Origin: Pseudomonas sp. 14P_8.1_Bac3 | GTDB lineage: Bacteria; Pseudomonadota; Gammaproteobacteria; Pseudomonadales; Pseudomonadaceae | Assembly (NCBI RefSeq): GCF_025466085.1 | Contig: NZ_JANLOD010000049.1 | Span: 62,001-126,000, forward strand | Length of the DNA stretch: 64,000 bases | Direction: 5' to 3' | In this document: piece after piece, positions 18,092-27,056 of the stretch | Layout of the letters: the number at the start of each line of letters is the position of its first letter | How positions within the stretch are numbered: position 1 is the first letter of the stretch | Position numbers and translations under genes: made by a program | Notes under the pieces: model-generated | The model's input: the letters and a program-made list of their open reading frames with translations, nothing else | The model's database searches: none | Told to the model about the DNA's origin: nothing

Positions 18092-18991
18092 ATGGATAAG
18101 TTGCTGGCGCTGAAAATGTTCGTCGAAACGGTCCGCTGCGGGGGGTATTCGTCAGCGGCACGCAAACTCGGCATCTCCACGTCGTCAGTGACGCGGCAGG
18201 TCGCGGGGCTGGAAAGTGAATTGGGCGCCAGCCTGCTCAACCGCACCACGCGCAATACCAGCGTCACGGTGGCGGGGCAGGGCTATTTCGAAAAAGCCGT
18301 GGCGATCCTCGAGGCCCTCGACGAAGCCGATGCCGTGATTGCCGACCGTGGCAGCGAAGCCCAGGGGCGCCTGCGGGTCAGTGTCCCGGTGGAATTCGGC
18401 CGGCGTATCATCGCTCCCCATCTGAATCGCTTGCTTGAGCGCTATCCCGGCCTGGAGATCAGCCTCTCGCTGAGTGACGAAGTCACTGACCTGCTCAGCC
18501 AGCAAATCGATGTGTCGGTGCGCCTCGGTTCCTCGGTCGTCAATGACGACATCGTCAGCAAGCCGGTGGGGGATTTCCAGCGTTGGGTGGTGGCCAGTCC
18601 CGACTACCTGATGCGCGCCGGGCTGCCGCGGCACCCGCGGGATTTGCTGGCGCATCAGTGCCTGCGTTTCGATTACCGCACGGCCCACCACAACTGGACG
18701 TTTCAGGGCGAGGAGGAAGTGCTCAGCCTGAACGTGCAGGGACGGCTGCAAAGCAACAACGCCGACATTCTGCGTGAAGCGGCGCTGGCCGGCGGCGGGG
18801 TGACCCTGCTGGCCGACTGGCTGGTGCGTGATGACGTCAGCGAAGGTCGGCTGACCCGCGTGCTCGAGCAGTATGAGGCCAACCCGGGCAGTGCCAGCAC
18901 CTGCATCAACGCGCTGTACCTGCCCAACCATCGCGGTTCCAGTCGCATCAACGTGTTCATCGCGTTTCTCAAGGAAATACTCGGGTCCTGA
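18092..18991 (+). CDS. LysR-family transcriptional regulator
   Basis: The 299-residue regulator has the usual N-terminal winged helix (about 1-60) and effector domain. It is a paralogue of the LysR at 3445, sharing the first eleven residues apart from their tails, a Gly-Arg-Arg-Ile/Leu-Ile-Ala-Pro-His motif near residue 105 and the C-terminal Leu-Pro-Asn-His-Arg-Gly-Ser. It follows the second monooxygenase on the same strand and may control the operon starting at 15008. A REP doublet follows as a transcription boundary. Confidence 0.93.
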   Translation: MDKLLALKMFVETVRCGGYSSAARKLGISTSSVTRQVAGLESELGASLLNRTTRNTSVTVAGQGYFEKAVAILEALDEADAVIADRGSEAQGRLRVSVPVEFGRRIIAPHLNRLLERYPGLEISLSLSDEVTDLLSQQIDVSVRLGSSVVNDDIVSKPVGDFQRWVVASPDYLMRAGLPRHPRDLLAHQCLRFDYRTAHHNWTFQGEEEVLSLNVQGRLQSNNADILREAALAGGGVTLLADWLVRDDVSEGRLTRVLEQYEANPGSASTCINALYLPNHRGSSRINVFIAFLKEILGS

Positions 18992-19098
18992 GCCACCCAT
19001 GCACGCAATTCGATACTGCGCCGTTGGGGGCACCAACCGGCGTACCAAGGTCAAAGCGGCGCTCCGGCCCCGCCGTTTCCCCCACACCACACAAAACC

Positions 19099-19200
19099 CT
19101 GTAGGAGCGAGCTTGCTCGCGATGGTCGTTAACGATAACGCGGGCTACCTGAACGAACGCGGCGCATTCGAGTCCATCGCCAGCATGCTGGCTCCTACAT
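19099..19200. repeat. REPIN (REP doublet), shared-core type
   Basis: Two inverted GTAGGAGC-type REP arms enclose a core of about 65 bp. The core, with GTCGTTAACGATAACGCGGG and a following GAACG-CGGCGCA section, recurs at 42.9-43.1 and 53.8-54.1 kb. It lies between two convergent genes, where the hairpin could stop transcription from both sides. Confidence 0.85.
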
Positions 19201-19228
19201 GTTTTGCTGTATTTTTCGGGCGTTCGGA

Positions 19229-20044
19229 TCACGCCTTCGCTGGCCCTTGCAAATAAATCTTCGGCGAGCACCCCGTCCTTTCCTTGAAGCACCGATAAAA
19301 CGTCGACAACGAATTGAACCCCGCCGCACTCGCAATCTCATCGATCCGCGATGCAACGCCCAACTCGTTCAGCCGCTGTAGCGCCTCATCCAGTCGCAAC
19401 TGATTGAGAAACCCGTAAAACGTCTGCCCCCGGACCTGGTTCAGAAAAAACGAGATCTGGTTACGCGTATACCCGGTTGCCAGCGCCACATGGGACAAGT
19501 CCAACGTAGGGTCCAGATAAGGCTTGGACTGCTCGAAGTACTGCTGCAAATCATTGGCCAACGCCCCGACCTGGCGCGCTGACAAGCCTAACCGGCTAAC
19601 GGCGTCGGCGCTGTAGGCAGGGCGGGGCACCGCAGCAACCTGGCTGACCAGCACCGCATGTTCGTTGACCTTGACGATCAACCCGTCCTTCACCGACAGC
19701 GCTTCGACTGTGCGGAATGAAACCAGGCCAGCGCTGCCATTGAGCGTCACGCGGTACTGCAAAAACGCAGTATCACCATCGATGCGCAGCCGGTCAGTGT
19801 AAGTCTGCAGCTCCTGCGAACCCAGCGGCATGCTCGCCCCGAGATAGTCGCGCAGTTGCGCGTAGGCGATGGTGCGGTTCTGGAAAAAATCGTTGTACTC
19901 GACGGCCGGGTGATACAGCGCCATCACGCCGTCGAGGTCGCGGCGTTGCCAGGCCTGGTGATAGCGCACCGCAACGTCGTGGGTCTGCGCGCTCGCCGGG
20001 TCAGCCAGGAAGGTGGGGGTGGTGGGTAAATCCGGTACTTCCAC
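19229..20044 (-). CDS. AraC-type regulator with N-terminal NTF2/SnoaL-like domain
   Basis: The first about 120 residues form a SnoaL/NTF2-like fold (Tyr-His-Gln-Ala-Trp-Gln-Arg-Arg-Asp then a Tyr-His-Pro motif); the last about 110 form two AraC helix-turn-helix units, ending in Phe-Arg/Cys-Phe-Lys-Glu-Arg-Thr-Gly-Cys-Ser-Pro. A GTG at 20042-20044 preceded by GGAG is preferred. An ATG at 20194 is also in frame, but it would overlap the divergent oxidase start and leave no promoter. With the GTG start the protein is 271 residues. It probably senses a small molecule and controls the divergent oxidase/cupin genes. Confidence 0.75.
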   Translation of the reverse strand: MEVPDLPTTPTFLADPASAQTHDVAVRYHQAWQRRDLDGVMALYHPAVEYNDFFQNRTIAYAQLRDYLGASMPLGSQELQTYTDRLRIDGDTAFLQYRVTLNGSAGLVSFRTVEALSVKDGLIVKVNEHAVLVSQVAAVPRPAYSADAVSRLGLSARQVGALANDLQQYFEQSKPYLDPTLDLSHVALATGYTRNQISFFLNQVRGQTFYGFLNQLRLDEALQRLNELGVASRIDEIASAAGFNSLSTFYRCFKERTGCSPKIYLQGPAKA

Positions 20045-20192
20045 GACGGGCTCCAGGGCGCAGATCAGGGCGAAGTCATGAGTATTCCAGAAGCCGTGCT
20101 TTTCCGCCCGTGTCCGCTGCGAGGTTTGCGCCTGTGAAAGCTCCGATGATTGCTTTAGCGTCGGCCCATGAATTTTTTCGGAGCATGAGCGC

Positions 20193-21590
20193 ATGACAGA
20201 TCACCTCGCGAACCGGTCCCTGGCAGGCGCTCGGCCTTATCCTGTCTGGCAGGACAGTCGAATTTCCGCACCCGCCGCGCCGCGGCTCACCGGCGACGTG
20301 TTATGTGACATCGCGATCGTCGGCGGCGGATTTGTCGGATTGTGGACGGCGCTGATGGCACGGCAGCGCTGGCCTGACGCAACTATTGTGGTGCTTGAAG
20401 CGGGGCAGTGCGGCGGTGAAGCCAGCGGGCGCAATGGCGGGTTTTGCGCGCCGAGTATTTCCCACGGTGTGTCCAACGCGTTGAAACGCTGGCCCAAGGA
20501 AGCGGAGCAGTTGGTGCGGCTGGGCAGGGAAAACCTGGTGGCCTTCGAAGAGGATCTGCAGCGCTACGGCATGGACGCAGCGTTCGAGCGCTCTGGAAAA
20601 CTCAACGTTGCCAGTCAGCCCTGGCAGGTTGACGGGCTGAAGTCGATGCAGCGCAACTACGAGCGCTTCGGTATCGACTGCGAATTTTTACCAGGCGAGT
20701 CGCTCAAGTCGCGCCTCGATTCGCCAGCCTATGTCGCCGGCCTCTTCGAGCCGAATTACGCCTTGTTGAACCCCGTCAAAATGGTCGCTGAATTGCGGCG
20801 GGTATGCCTCGCACAAGGTGTGCAGTTGTTCGAGCGCTCCCCGGTCAGCGCCTTGCGTCAGGACGGCATGCATCAGGTGCTGGACACCGGCCTGGGCACC
20901 GTCAAAGCCGCGAAAGTCGCCCTCGGCACCAACATCGCGCCGCCGTTGCTGGGTTCGCTGAAGTCCAAGGTCATTCCGATTTATGACTACGCCCTGGCGA
21001 CCCAGCCGCTCAACGACGAGCAGCTACGCGACATCGGTTGGGTCGGACGCTACGGGATCGCCGACAGCGGCAACCAGTTTCATTACCTGCGCAAGACCGA
21101 GGATAACCGCATTCTCTGGGGCGGCTACGACGCCATCTATCACTTCGGCAGTCGCCGCGACGAGGCATTGACCCAGCGTCCCGAGAGTTTCGCGACCCTG
21201 GCCCGGCAATTTCAAGCGGCGTTCCCGGCCCTGGCGGACGTCACGTTCAGCCATGCCTGGGGCGGCATCATCGACACCTCGGCGCGCACCACGATGTTCT
21301 GCGGCACCTCGTCGGGTGGTCGTGTGGCCTATGCCCAGGGCTTCACCGGGCAGGGCGTGTCCGCCAGTCGTTTCGCGGCGTTGACCCTGCTCGATCTGCT
21401 CGAAGGGAAATCGACCGAACGCACCCGACTGGCGATGATCTCGACCGCGCCGTTTCCGTTTCCACCCGAGCCGTTGCGTTACGTGGGCGTGTCGCTGGCC
21501 CAGCGTTCACTGGCCCGCGAAGACCTGACCGGGCACCGCGACTGGTTGCTCAAAGGCTTCGATGCGCTGGGCATCGGTTTTGATTCTTGA
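20193..21590 (+). CDS. FAD-dependent amine oxidoreductase, gamma-glutamylputrescine oxidase-like
   Basis: The 465-residue DAO-family protein has the FAD motif Ile-Val-Gly-Gly-Gly-Phe-Val-Gly (about 42-49), Glu at the end of the following strand, and Gly-Arg-Asn-Gly-Gly-Phe (about 79-84), a hallmark of the PuuB/OrdL group. The C-terminal Gly-Phe-Thr-Gly-Gln-Gly-Val segment closes the FAD site. It would oxidise an amine or N-substituted amine to an aldehyde plus ammonia with H2O2 formation. It is followed by a cupin, and an amine-type ABC importer lies just beyond. Confidence 0.9.
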   Translation: MTDHLANRSLAGARPYPVWQDSRISAPAAPRLTGDVLCDIAIVGGGFVGLWTALMARQRWPDATIVVLEAGQCGGEASGRNGGFCAPSISHGVSNALKRWPKEAEQLVRLGRENLVAFEEDLQRYGMDAAFERSGKLNVASQPWQVDGLKSMQRNYERFGIDCEFLPGESLKSRLDSPAYVAGLFEPNYALLNPVKMVAELRRVCLAQGVQLFERSPVSALRQDGMHQVLDTGLGTVKAAKVALGTNIAPPLLGSLKSKVIPIYDYALATQPLNDEQLRDIGWVGRYGIADSGNQFHYLRKTEDNRILWGGYDAIYHFGSRRDEALTQRPESFATLARQFQAAFPALADVTFSHAWGGIIDTSARTTMFCGTSSGGRVAYAQGFTGQGVSASRFAALTLLDLLEGKSTERTRLAMISTAPFPFPPEPLRYVGVSLAQRSLAREDLTGHRDWLLKGFDALGIGFDS

Positions 21591-21608
21591 ACTGGAGTGA
21601 GCACGACC

Positions 21609-21968
21609 ATGAGTAAACCCGAACACATCATCGACTTCGCCAACGCTGACCTGCCGGTCGTCGAGCTGGAAACCAGCGACCCGGCGCTGGTCGACACCCC
21701 GTATCGTAGCCGCAGCTGGCGGCATTTCGTCGAGCCGCAGAAGAAAGCCACCGGCGGAATCTGGGAGGCGCCCGAGCACCTTGAGCGCTGCGAGTGTGAC
21801 TACGACGAGCTCTGTCACCTGCTCGAAGGACACGTCCGCCTGACCGACCGCCATGGCGTCAGCCAGGAGTTCAAGGCCGGCGCTACGTTCGTGGTCGCCG
21901 CCGGGTTCAAGGGCACCTGGGAGAACCTGACGCCGGTGCGCAAGGTGTTCATGATCCTCAAGGGCTGA
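21609..21968 (+). CDS. Cupin-domain protein (cupin_3/DUF861 type)
   Basis: The 119-residue single-domain cupin has Gly-Gly-Ile-Trp-Glu, then Cys-Asp-Tyr-Asp-Glu-Leu-Cys-His-Leu-Leu-Glu-Gly (about 57-68), the core pattern of the small cupins often found with amine oxidases of the PuuB group. The ATG at 21609 with GGAGTGA upstream is chosen over an in-frame GTG at 21597. It sits 18 bp after the oxidase. Two relatives occur at 37168 and 37673. The metabolic role is not established; a binding or hydrolytic role towards the aldehyde/amine product is possible. Confidence 0.88.
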   Translation: MSKPEHIIDFANADLPVVELETSDPALVDTPYRSRSWRHFVEPQKKATGGIWEAPEHLERCECDYDELCHLLEGHVRLTDRHGVSQEFKAGATFVVAAGFKGTWENLTPVRKVFMILKG

Positions 21969-21972
21969 GGTC

Positions 21973-22866
21973 TCAGTCCACCCGCGCAATCATTTCCAGT
22001 TCCCGCATCAGCCAGTCCGCAAAGGCTTTCGCCAGGTCATTCGCACCCCGTGGCGGCATGATGATGAAGTACGGATGCGGGGCTGGAAACTCGATATCGA
22101 ACAGGCGGATCAACGTCCCCTGCGCCAATTGTTCGCCCGCCAGAATGTGGTCGCTGATGGTGATGCCGGTGCCGGCAATCGCCGCATCGATGGTCAGCGC
22201 GGCGTTCGGCAGGTAGATGTTTTGCCGGCCCTGAAGGCTGGGAATGCCCGCCGCCAGGAAGTAGCGGCTCCAGTCGTAACCTTCGTCCTCGTGCAACAGC
22301 ACCTGTCGCTCCAGATCCCGTGGCTTGCGCAACGGCTCGCTGCCGTTCAGCAGGCGCGGGCTGCCCACCGGGAAATACATGATGTCGCCCAGCGCCGCGA
22401 TGCGCTGGCCTTCGACTTCACTGTCGCCGAACGAAATCACCATGTCGGTGCTTTGATTGGCCTGGCCGATCGGCCACAGGTACAGCGACACGTCCGGGTA
22501 GTCCCGAAGAAAACGATCGAGAATCTTCGAGATGCGCGCCAGCAGCGCCGGAGCGCAGGCGATGCGCAAACTGCCGGAGGGCGTCGAGGTGGGCAGGGCG
22601 GTTTGAATGTCCCGCAGCTGCTCAAACGCGCCATTGACCAGCTGACTCAGTTTGCGGCCGGCCGAGGTCAGGTGCACGCCTTTGCCGGGGCGCTCCACCA
22701 GCGCGACTTCCAGTTCCTCTTCGAGCTTCTTGATCTGATGGCTGATGGCGCTGTGGGTAACATGCAGTTCCAGGGCGGCGGCGCCCGTGCTGCCTTGGCG
22801 GACGAGCGCATCGAACGCGCGCAAAGCGATCAGGGAGGGTAGTCGACGGGTCGCTTTAAGGGCCAT
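21973..22866 (-). CDS. LysR-family transcriptional regulator, GcvA-like
   Basis: The 297-residue protein begins with Leu-Pro-Ser-Leu-Ile-Ala-Leu-Arg-Ala-Phe-Asp, a start typical of the GcvA/AmpR branch, followed by the winged helix and effector domain. It is divergent from the ABC importer at 22997, the classic LysR arrangement, so it most likely controls it. The 130-bp intergenic region has a CAAAT-C-ATTTG palindrome at 22913-22923 as a possible binding half of the operator. Confidence 0.92.
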   Translation of the reverse strand: MALKATRRLPSLIALRAFDALVRQGSTGAAALELHVTHSAISHQIKKLEEELEVALVERPGKGVHLTSAGRKLSQLVNGAFEQLRDIQTALPTSTPSGSLRIACAPALLARISKILDRFLRDYPDVSLYLWPIGQANQSTDMVISFGDSEVEGQRIAALGDIMYFPVGSPRLLNGSEPLRKPRDLERQVLLHEDEGYDWSRYFLAAGIPSLQGRQNIYLPNAALTIDAAIAGTGITISDHILAGEQLAQGTLIRLFDIEFPAPHPYFIIMPPRGANDLAKAFADWLMRELEMIARVD

Positions 22867-22996
22867 GGCGATGTGCTTTTCGGTTAGTTAAATTCACATG
22901 AAAGCTAGAAAACAAATCATTTGATGTCAATCTGATTTGACTTGAAGATGGCTGCATGAGTGAGCGACTTAACCCGTTTGCAGCGAGGAATATCGA

Positions 22997-24097
22997 ATGT
23001 CGGTTCAGCATGAGCATTTTGTCGACCTGGTACGGCTGGGTAAGTCCTACGGTGAAACCCGCGCGCTGAGCGACCTGACCCTGCACATCAAGCGCGGCGA
23101 ATTCCTGACCCTGCTTGGGCCGTCCGGCTCCGGAAAAAGTACGACGCTGATGATGCTGGCGGGTTTCGAGCAACCGACTGAAGGCCGCATCGAACGCAAC
23201 GGCGAGGACATCACGCATCTGCCGGCCGATCAGCGCGATTTTGGCGTGGTGTTCCAGGGCTACGCGTTGTTCCCGCACATGACCGTGGCACAGAACATCG
23301 CGTACCCGCTCAAGGTGCGTAAAGTGCCCGCCGCGCAGATCACTGAGAAGGTCGGGCAGATGCTCGAAAGGGTCGGCCTGGAGGGTAAGGGTAATCGCGG
23401 CATCAAGCAGCTTTCCGGTGGTCAGCAGCAGCGGGTCGCGCTGGCCCGGGCGCTGGTGTTCGAACCGTCGTTGCTGCTGCTCGACGAGCCGTTGTCTGCC
23501 CTTGATCGCCGCCTGCGCCAGGAGATGCAAGTCGAGCTGGCACGTATGCACAAAGAGTTCGGCACCACCTTCGTGTTCGTCACCCACGACCAGGAAGAAG
23601 CGTTGGCGCTCTCGGACCGGGTCGCGGTGTTCAATCATGGCCGGCTGGAGCAGCTGGGAACGCCGCAGCAAGTCTACGAACGTCCGGCGAGCCGCTTCGT
23701 GGCGAATTTCCTCGGCGATATGAACCTCCTCGGCGTGCAAGGCATTTTTCGCCAGGACGACACGCTGGTGTGCGATTACCACGGTCATCCGCTCGCGGTC
23801 ACGCAGAGCGCCGACCACGTGGTGCCGAGCCATGTCGGCCAGAGCTGGCTGGCGATCCGTCCCGAGCACATCGACCTGCAGCCGTTCGCCCAGGCCGGCG
23901 GCGGCAATGGCGTGGTGGCGCACATGGAAAAACTGACCTACCTGGGCACTCATGTCAGCCTCGATATGCGGCTTGCGGACGCGCAACCGATGGCGCTGCG
24001 CATCCCGGTCAGCCACCCGATGTTAAGCAGCCTGGAACGCGGCCAGCCCTATTGGTGCTCGTGGTCGCGGCAGCATGGTCACCTGATTTCCGCTTAA
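22997..24097 (+). CDS. Pot-type ABC transporter ATP-binding protein (first system)
   Basis: The 366-residue ATPase has Walker A Gly-Pro-Ser-Gly-Ser-Gly-Lys-Ser-Thr (41-49), the Leu-Ser-Gly-Gly-Gln signature (139-143), Walker B Leu-Leu-Leu-Asp-Glu-Pro (160-165) and a C-terminal TOBE domain (about 280-360), as in PotA. It powers import of a polyamine-like solute. GAGGAA precedes the ATG. It is the first gene of an operon followed by binding protein and two permeases. Confidence 0.95.
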   Translation: MSVQHEHFVDLVRLGKSYGETRALSDLTLHIKRGEFLTLLGPSGSGKSTTLMMLAGFEQPTEGRIERNGEDITHLPADQRDFGVVFQGYALFPHMTVAQNIAYPLKVRKVPAAQITEKVGQMLERVGLEGKGNRGIKQLSGGQQQRVALARALVFEPSLLLLDEPLSALDRRLRQEMQVELARMHKEFGTTFVFVTHDQEEALALSDRVAVFNHGRLEQLGTPQQVYERPASRFVANFLGDMNLLGVQGIFRQDDTLVCDYHGHPLAVTQSADHVVPSHVGQSWLAIRPEHIDLQPFAQAGGGNGVVAHMEKLTYLGTHVSLDMRLADAQPMALRIPVSHPMLSSLERGQPYWCSWSRQHGHLISA

Positions 24098-24173
24098 AAC
24101 AACAATGAAGCAACACACCTAATAAAAACTGGTTCGATCACCTGCCCACAACCTATTGCATGGGGTACCGAGG

Positions 24174-25289
24174 ATGAAAGACAAACAGCGCTTTATCGAC
24201 GACACCGTGGACATCGCCCGGGAACGACTCGAGGCTGGCACGCTCAGCCGTCGCAGCTTCAACCAGGCCCTGATGGTCGCGGCCGCCATGGCCGGGCTCG
24301 GTCCACTGCGCAGCGCGTTCGCCGCGGGTGGCTCGCTGGTGGTGTCCAACTGGGGCGGCGATGCGGTCCCGGCGTTTGAAAAAAGCTACGTGGACTTCAA
24401 CGCCGCCAGCGGTCTTCAGCTCAAGATCGACGGCAGCGGCCCTACCGAAGGGGCGGTCAAGACCCAGGTCAACAGCGGCGCCGTGCGCTGGGATGTGTGC
24501 GACGGCGAAATGTATTCCTCGTACCGCCTGGGCAAGGAAGGCGTCCTGGCCCCGATTGATTATTCAGTGGTCGACCGGTCACTGATCGGCTACGGCGACA
24601 TTCATGAATTCGGCCTCGCGAACTACACCTACAGCTACGTGATCGGCTACGACGCCAAGCGCTTCGGCAAGAACCCGCCGAAAAGCTGGGCGGATTTCTG
24701 GGACGTCAAGAAGTACCCCGGCAAGCGCACGCTCTACAAATGGATGAGCGCCAACCTCGAGTGCGCCTTGCTGGCGGACGGCGTCGCCCCGGACAAGCTC
24801 TATCCGCTGGACGTCGACCGCGCACTGCGCAAGATCGAAGAACTCATGCCGCACGTGGTCACGCACTGGTCGACCGGTGCCGAATCGCAACAGCTGCTGC
24901 GTGACGGCGAGGCCTCGATGGGGCAGATGTGGCACACCCGCGCCGAGCTGGTCAAACACGACACCGGCGGCGCCATCGACTGGACCTTCGATAACGCCAT
25001 CGTCGCCCCCTCGGTGTGGATGGTGCCCAAGAGCAACCCGGCCGGCGCCGCGAACGCCATGAAGTTCATCGCCTATGCGCTGCGCCCGGAGGTTCAGGCG
25101 AAGCTGATGGAGGTCTACAACATGGGCCCGGTGGACTCGAAGGTGAACGCCTTGCTCTCGCCCGAGCTGCAGCGCATCAACCCCACCGCGCCGGAGAACC
25201 TGCGCAAGCAAGTGTCGATGAACAACCTCTGGTACGCCGATCACTACGGTGAAACGCTCGAACGTTACCTGGCTTTGATTGGTGGCTGA
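24174..25289 (+). CDS. Pot/PotD-type extracellular solute-binding protein, Tat-exported
   Basis: The 371-residue protein has a twin-arginine signal (Leu-Ser-Arg-Arg-Ser-Phe-Asn-Gln about 22-29, then an Ala-rich helix ending in Ala-Phe-Ala-Ala), and mature sequence opening with Leu-Val-Val-Ser-Asn-Trp-Gly-Gly. The remainder is a type II periplasmic binding fold of the spermidine/putrescine family. The ATG is preferred to a TTG 18 bp upstream. Export folded through Tat sets it apart from the Sec-type binding protein of the importer at 31970. Confidence 0.9.
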   Translation: MKDKQRFIDDTVDIARERLEAGTLSRRSFNQALMVAAAMAGLGPLRSAFAAGGSLVVSNWGGDAVPAFEKSYVDFNAASGLQLKIDGSGPTEGAVKTQVNSGAVRWDVCDGEMYSSYRLGKEGVLAPIDYSVVDRSLIGYGDIHEFGLANYTYSYVIGYDAKRFGKNPPKSWADFWDVKKYPGKRTLYKWMSANLECALLADGVAPDKLYPLDVDRALRKIEELMPHVVTHWSTGAESQQLLRDGEASMGQMWHTRAELVKHDTGGAIDWTFDNAIVAPSVWMVPKSNPAGAANAMKFIAYALRPEVQAKLMEVYNMGPVDSKVNALLSPELQRINPTAPENLRKQVSMNNLWYADHYGETLERYLALIGG

Positions 25290-25290
25290 T

Positions 25291-26139
25291 ATGCGACTCG
25301 GTTCCCAAGGCACGTTGCGGATCTATGCGCTGCTGATCCTGCCGTTGCCGCTGATCATCCTGGTCGGTTACCTGTTGCCGACGCTGGGCGTGCTGGGCTG
25401 GAGCTTCAGCCTGCCGCAACCCGGCGTCCAGCATTACGCGACCATCATCGACAGCGCGACCCTTCACGCGGTGATCTGGCGCACGCTGCGGATCTGCCTG
25501 CTGACCACGCTGATCAGCGTCGCGATCGCCTACCTGATCGCCTATCGCTGGCGATTTGCCTCAGGGCGGGGGCGGCAGTTCATCGAGTTGTTCGTGCTGT
25601 TGCCGTTCTGGCTGTCGATGCTGATTCGGGCGTTCGCCTGGCTGGTGTTGCTGCGTAACGACGGCTTGATCAACCAGAGCCTGCTGACCCTGGGGATCGT
25701 CGACGAGCCGCTGGCGTTGGTGCGCAATGAAGTCGGGGCCTTGATCGGCATGGTGCATTTCATGGTGCCGTACGCAGTGCTGCCGTTGCTGTCTTCCATG
25801 CGCCAGATCGACGACGGCTTGCTGCGGGCGGCGAGCAGTCTGGGGGCGGGGCGCTGGGCCACGTTGAAAGACGTGTTTCTACCCCTCACCGTACCGGGCG
25901 TGGCGGCGGCATCGGCCACGGTGTTCGTATTCAGCCTCGGCTGCTTCGTCACCCCGGCGCTGTTGGGCGGTGGCAAGGCGGCAATGTTGGCGGAGAGCAT
26001 CTACATCCAGATGTTCCAGCTCTCCAACTGGGGCCTGGGCGCCGCACTGAGTATTGTCCTGATGTTGATGGTCGCGGTTTGCGCGGTGGTGTTCGGCAAA
26101 CTGGTGGGCTTTGGTCGTTTTACCGGGAGAACCGCATGA
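25291..26139 (+). CDS. ABC transporter permease, PotB-type
   Basis: This 282-residue membrane protein has six hydrophobic helices and the EAA loop (Arg-Ala-Ala-Ser-Ser-Leu-Gly-Ala-Gly about 180-190) that docks on the ATPase. The ATG follows the binding-protein stop by one base; an upstream TTG is less likely. Its stop overlaps the next permease by ATGA, so the two subunits should be made in equal amounts. Confidence 0.92.
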   Translation: MRLGSQGTLRIYALLILPLPLIILVGYLLPTLGVLGWSFSLPQPGVQHYATIIDSATLHAVIWRTLRICLLTTLISVAIAYLIAYRWRFASGRGRQFIELFVLLPFWLSMLIRAFAWLVLLRNDGLINQSLLTLGIVDEPLALVRNEVGALIGMVHFMVPYAVLPLLSSMRQIDDGLLRAASSLGAGRWATLKDVFLPLTVPGVAAASATVFVFSLGCFVTPALLGGGKAAMLAESIYIQMFQLSNWGLGAALSIVLMLMVAVCAVVFGKLVGFGRFTGRTA

Positions 26140-26990
26140 GTACGTTGCCCACAATGACCCGGCTGGCGGCGCGAACGCCTGCCGCCGCCCGATTCAAACC
26201 GCGCATCGATCTCGCCAGGTGGTTGTCGTTTGCCGGTCTGCTGCTGGCGGCAGGGTTTCTGCTGCTGCCGATCCTGGTGATCGTGCCGCTGTCATTCGGT
26301 GATCAACGCTACCTGGCGTTTCCGGACGGTGCGTGGTCATTGCGGCACTACCTTGAGCTGCTCAATACCGCGTGGCTGAGCTCGATCCTGCAAAGTCTCG
26401 GGCTCGCGGCGGCCGTCGGTGTGGTCAGTACGGCGCTGGCGTTCATGTTCGCCACCGGGATCTGGCTGGAGCCGCGTTACCGCGTTGCGCTCACCGCCGT
26501 GGTGTTGCTGCCGATGATCGTGCCGCAGGTGGTGTCGGCCATGTCGATCTACTACCTCGGGGCGAAGGTGCAGCAGCTCGACACGCTGCTGGGTGTGGGG
26601 TTCGGCCACTTGATGATGGCGTTGCCGTACTCGCTGATCGCCATGCTGGTGGCTTACAGCCGGCTTGAAACCAGTCTGTACAAAGCCTCTCGCTCGCTGG
26701 GCGCCGGGTTGTGGATGACCATCCGCCAGGTGTTGATGCCCAACGTGCGGGTTGGCCTGGCGGGGAGTTTCTTCATGGCGTTCATCATGTCCTGGGAAGA
26801 AGTCGTGGTTACGCTGTTCACCAGTGGCCTCAACGTCATTACCTTGCCCAAACGGATCTGGGATGGCCTGCGCTACAACCTGGACCCGGCCATCGCCGCC
26901 GTCTCCACCCTGATGATCTTCATCACTCTGGTCGTGCTGTTGGTGCGCCTGTACCGGCACGACAAGAACGCTGACACACCGGGTCGCTAG
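26136..26990 (+). CDS. ABC transporter permease, PotC-type
   Basis: The 284-residue protein has six membrane helices and an EAA loop (Lys-Ala-Ser-Arg-Ser-Leu-Gly-Ala about 188-195). It starts at the ATG overlapping the previous stop, with GGGAG upstream. Together with the PotB-type subunit it forms the channel of the importer. A charged tail after the last helix faces the cytosol. Confidence 0.92.
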   Translation: MSTLPTMTRLAARTPAAARFKPRIDLARWLSFAGLLLAAGFLLLPILVIVPLSFGDQRYLAFPDGAWSLRHYLELLNTAWLSSILQSLGLAAAVGVVSTALAFMFATGIWLEPRYRVALTAVVLLPMIVPQVVSAMSIYYLGAKVQQLDTLLGVGFGHLMMALPYSLIAMLVAYSRLETSLYKASRSLGAGLWMTIRQVLMPNVRVGLAGSFFMAFIMSWEEVVVTLFTSGLNVITLPKRIWDGLRYNLDPAIAAVSTLMIFITLVVLLVRLYRHDKNADTPGR

Positions 26991-27056
26991 CCGACCCGCC
27001 ATCCTTCGGCTTTTCACTGTTTACCCGTGCACCTTTTCCCTAAGGAGGGATACCTC

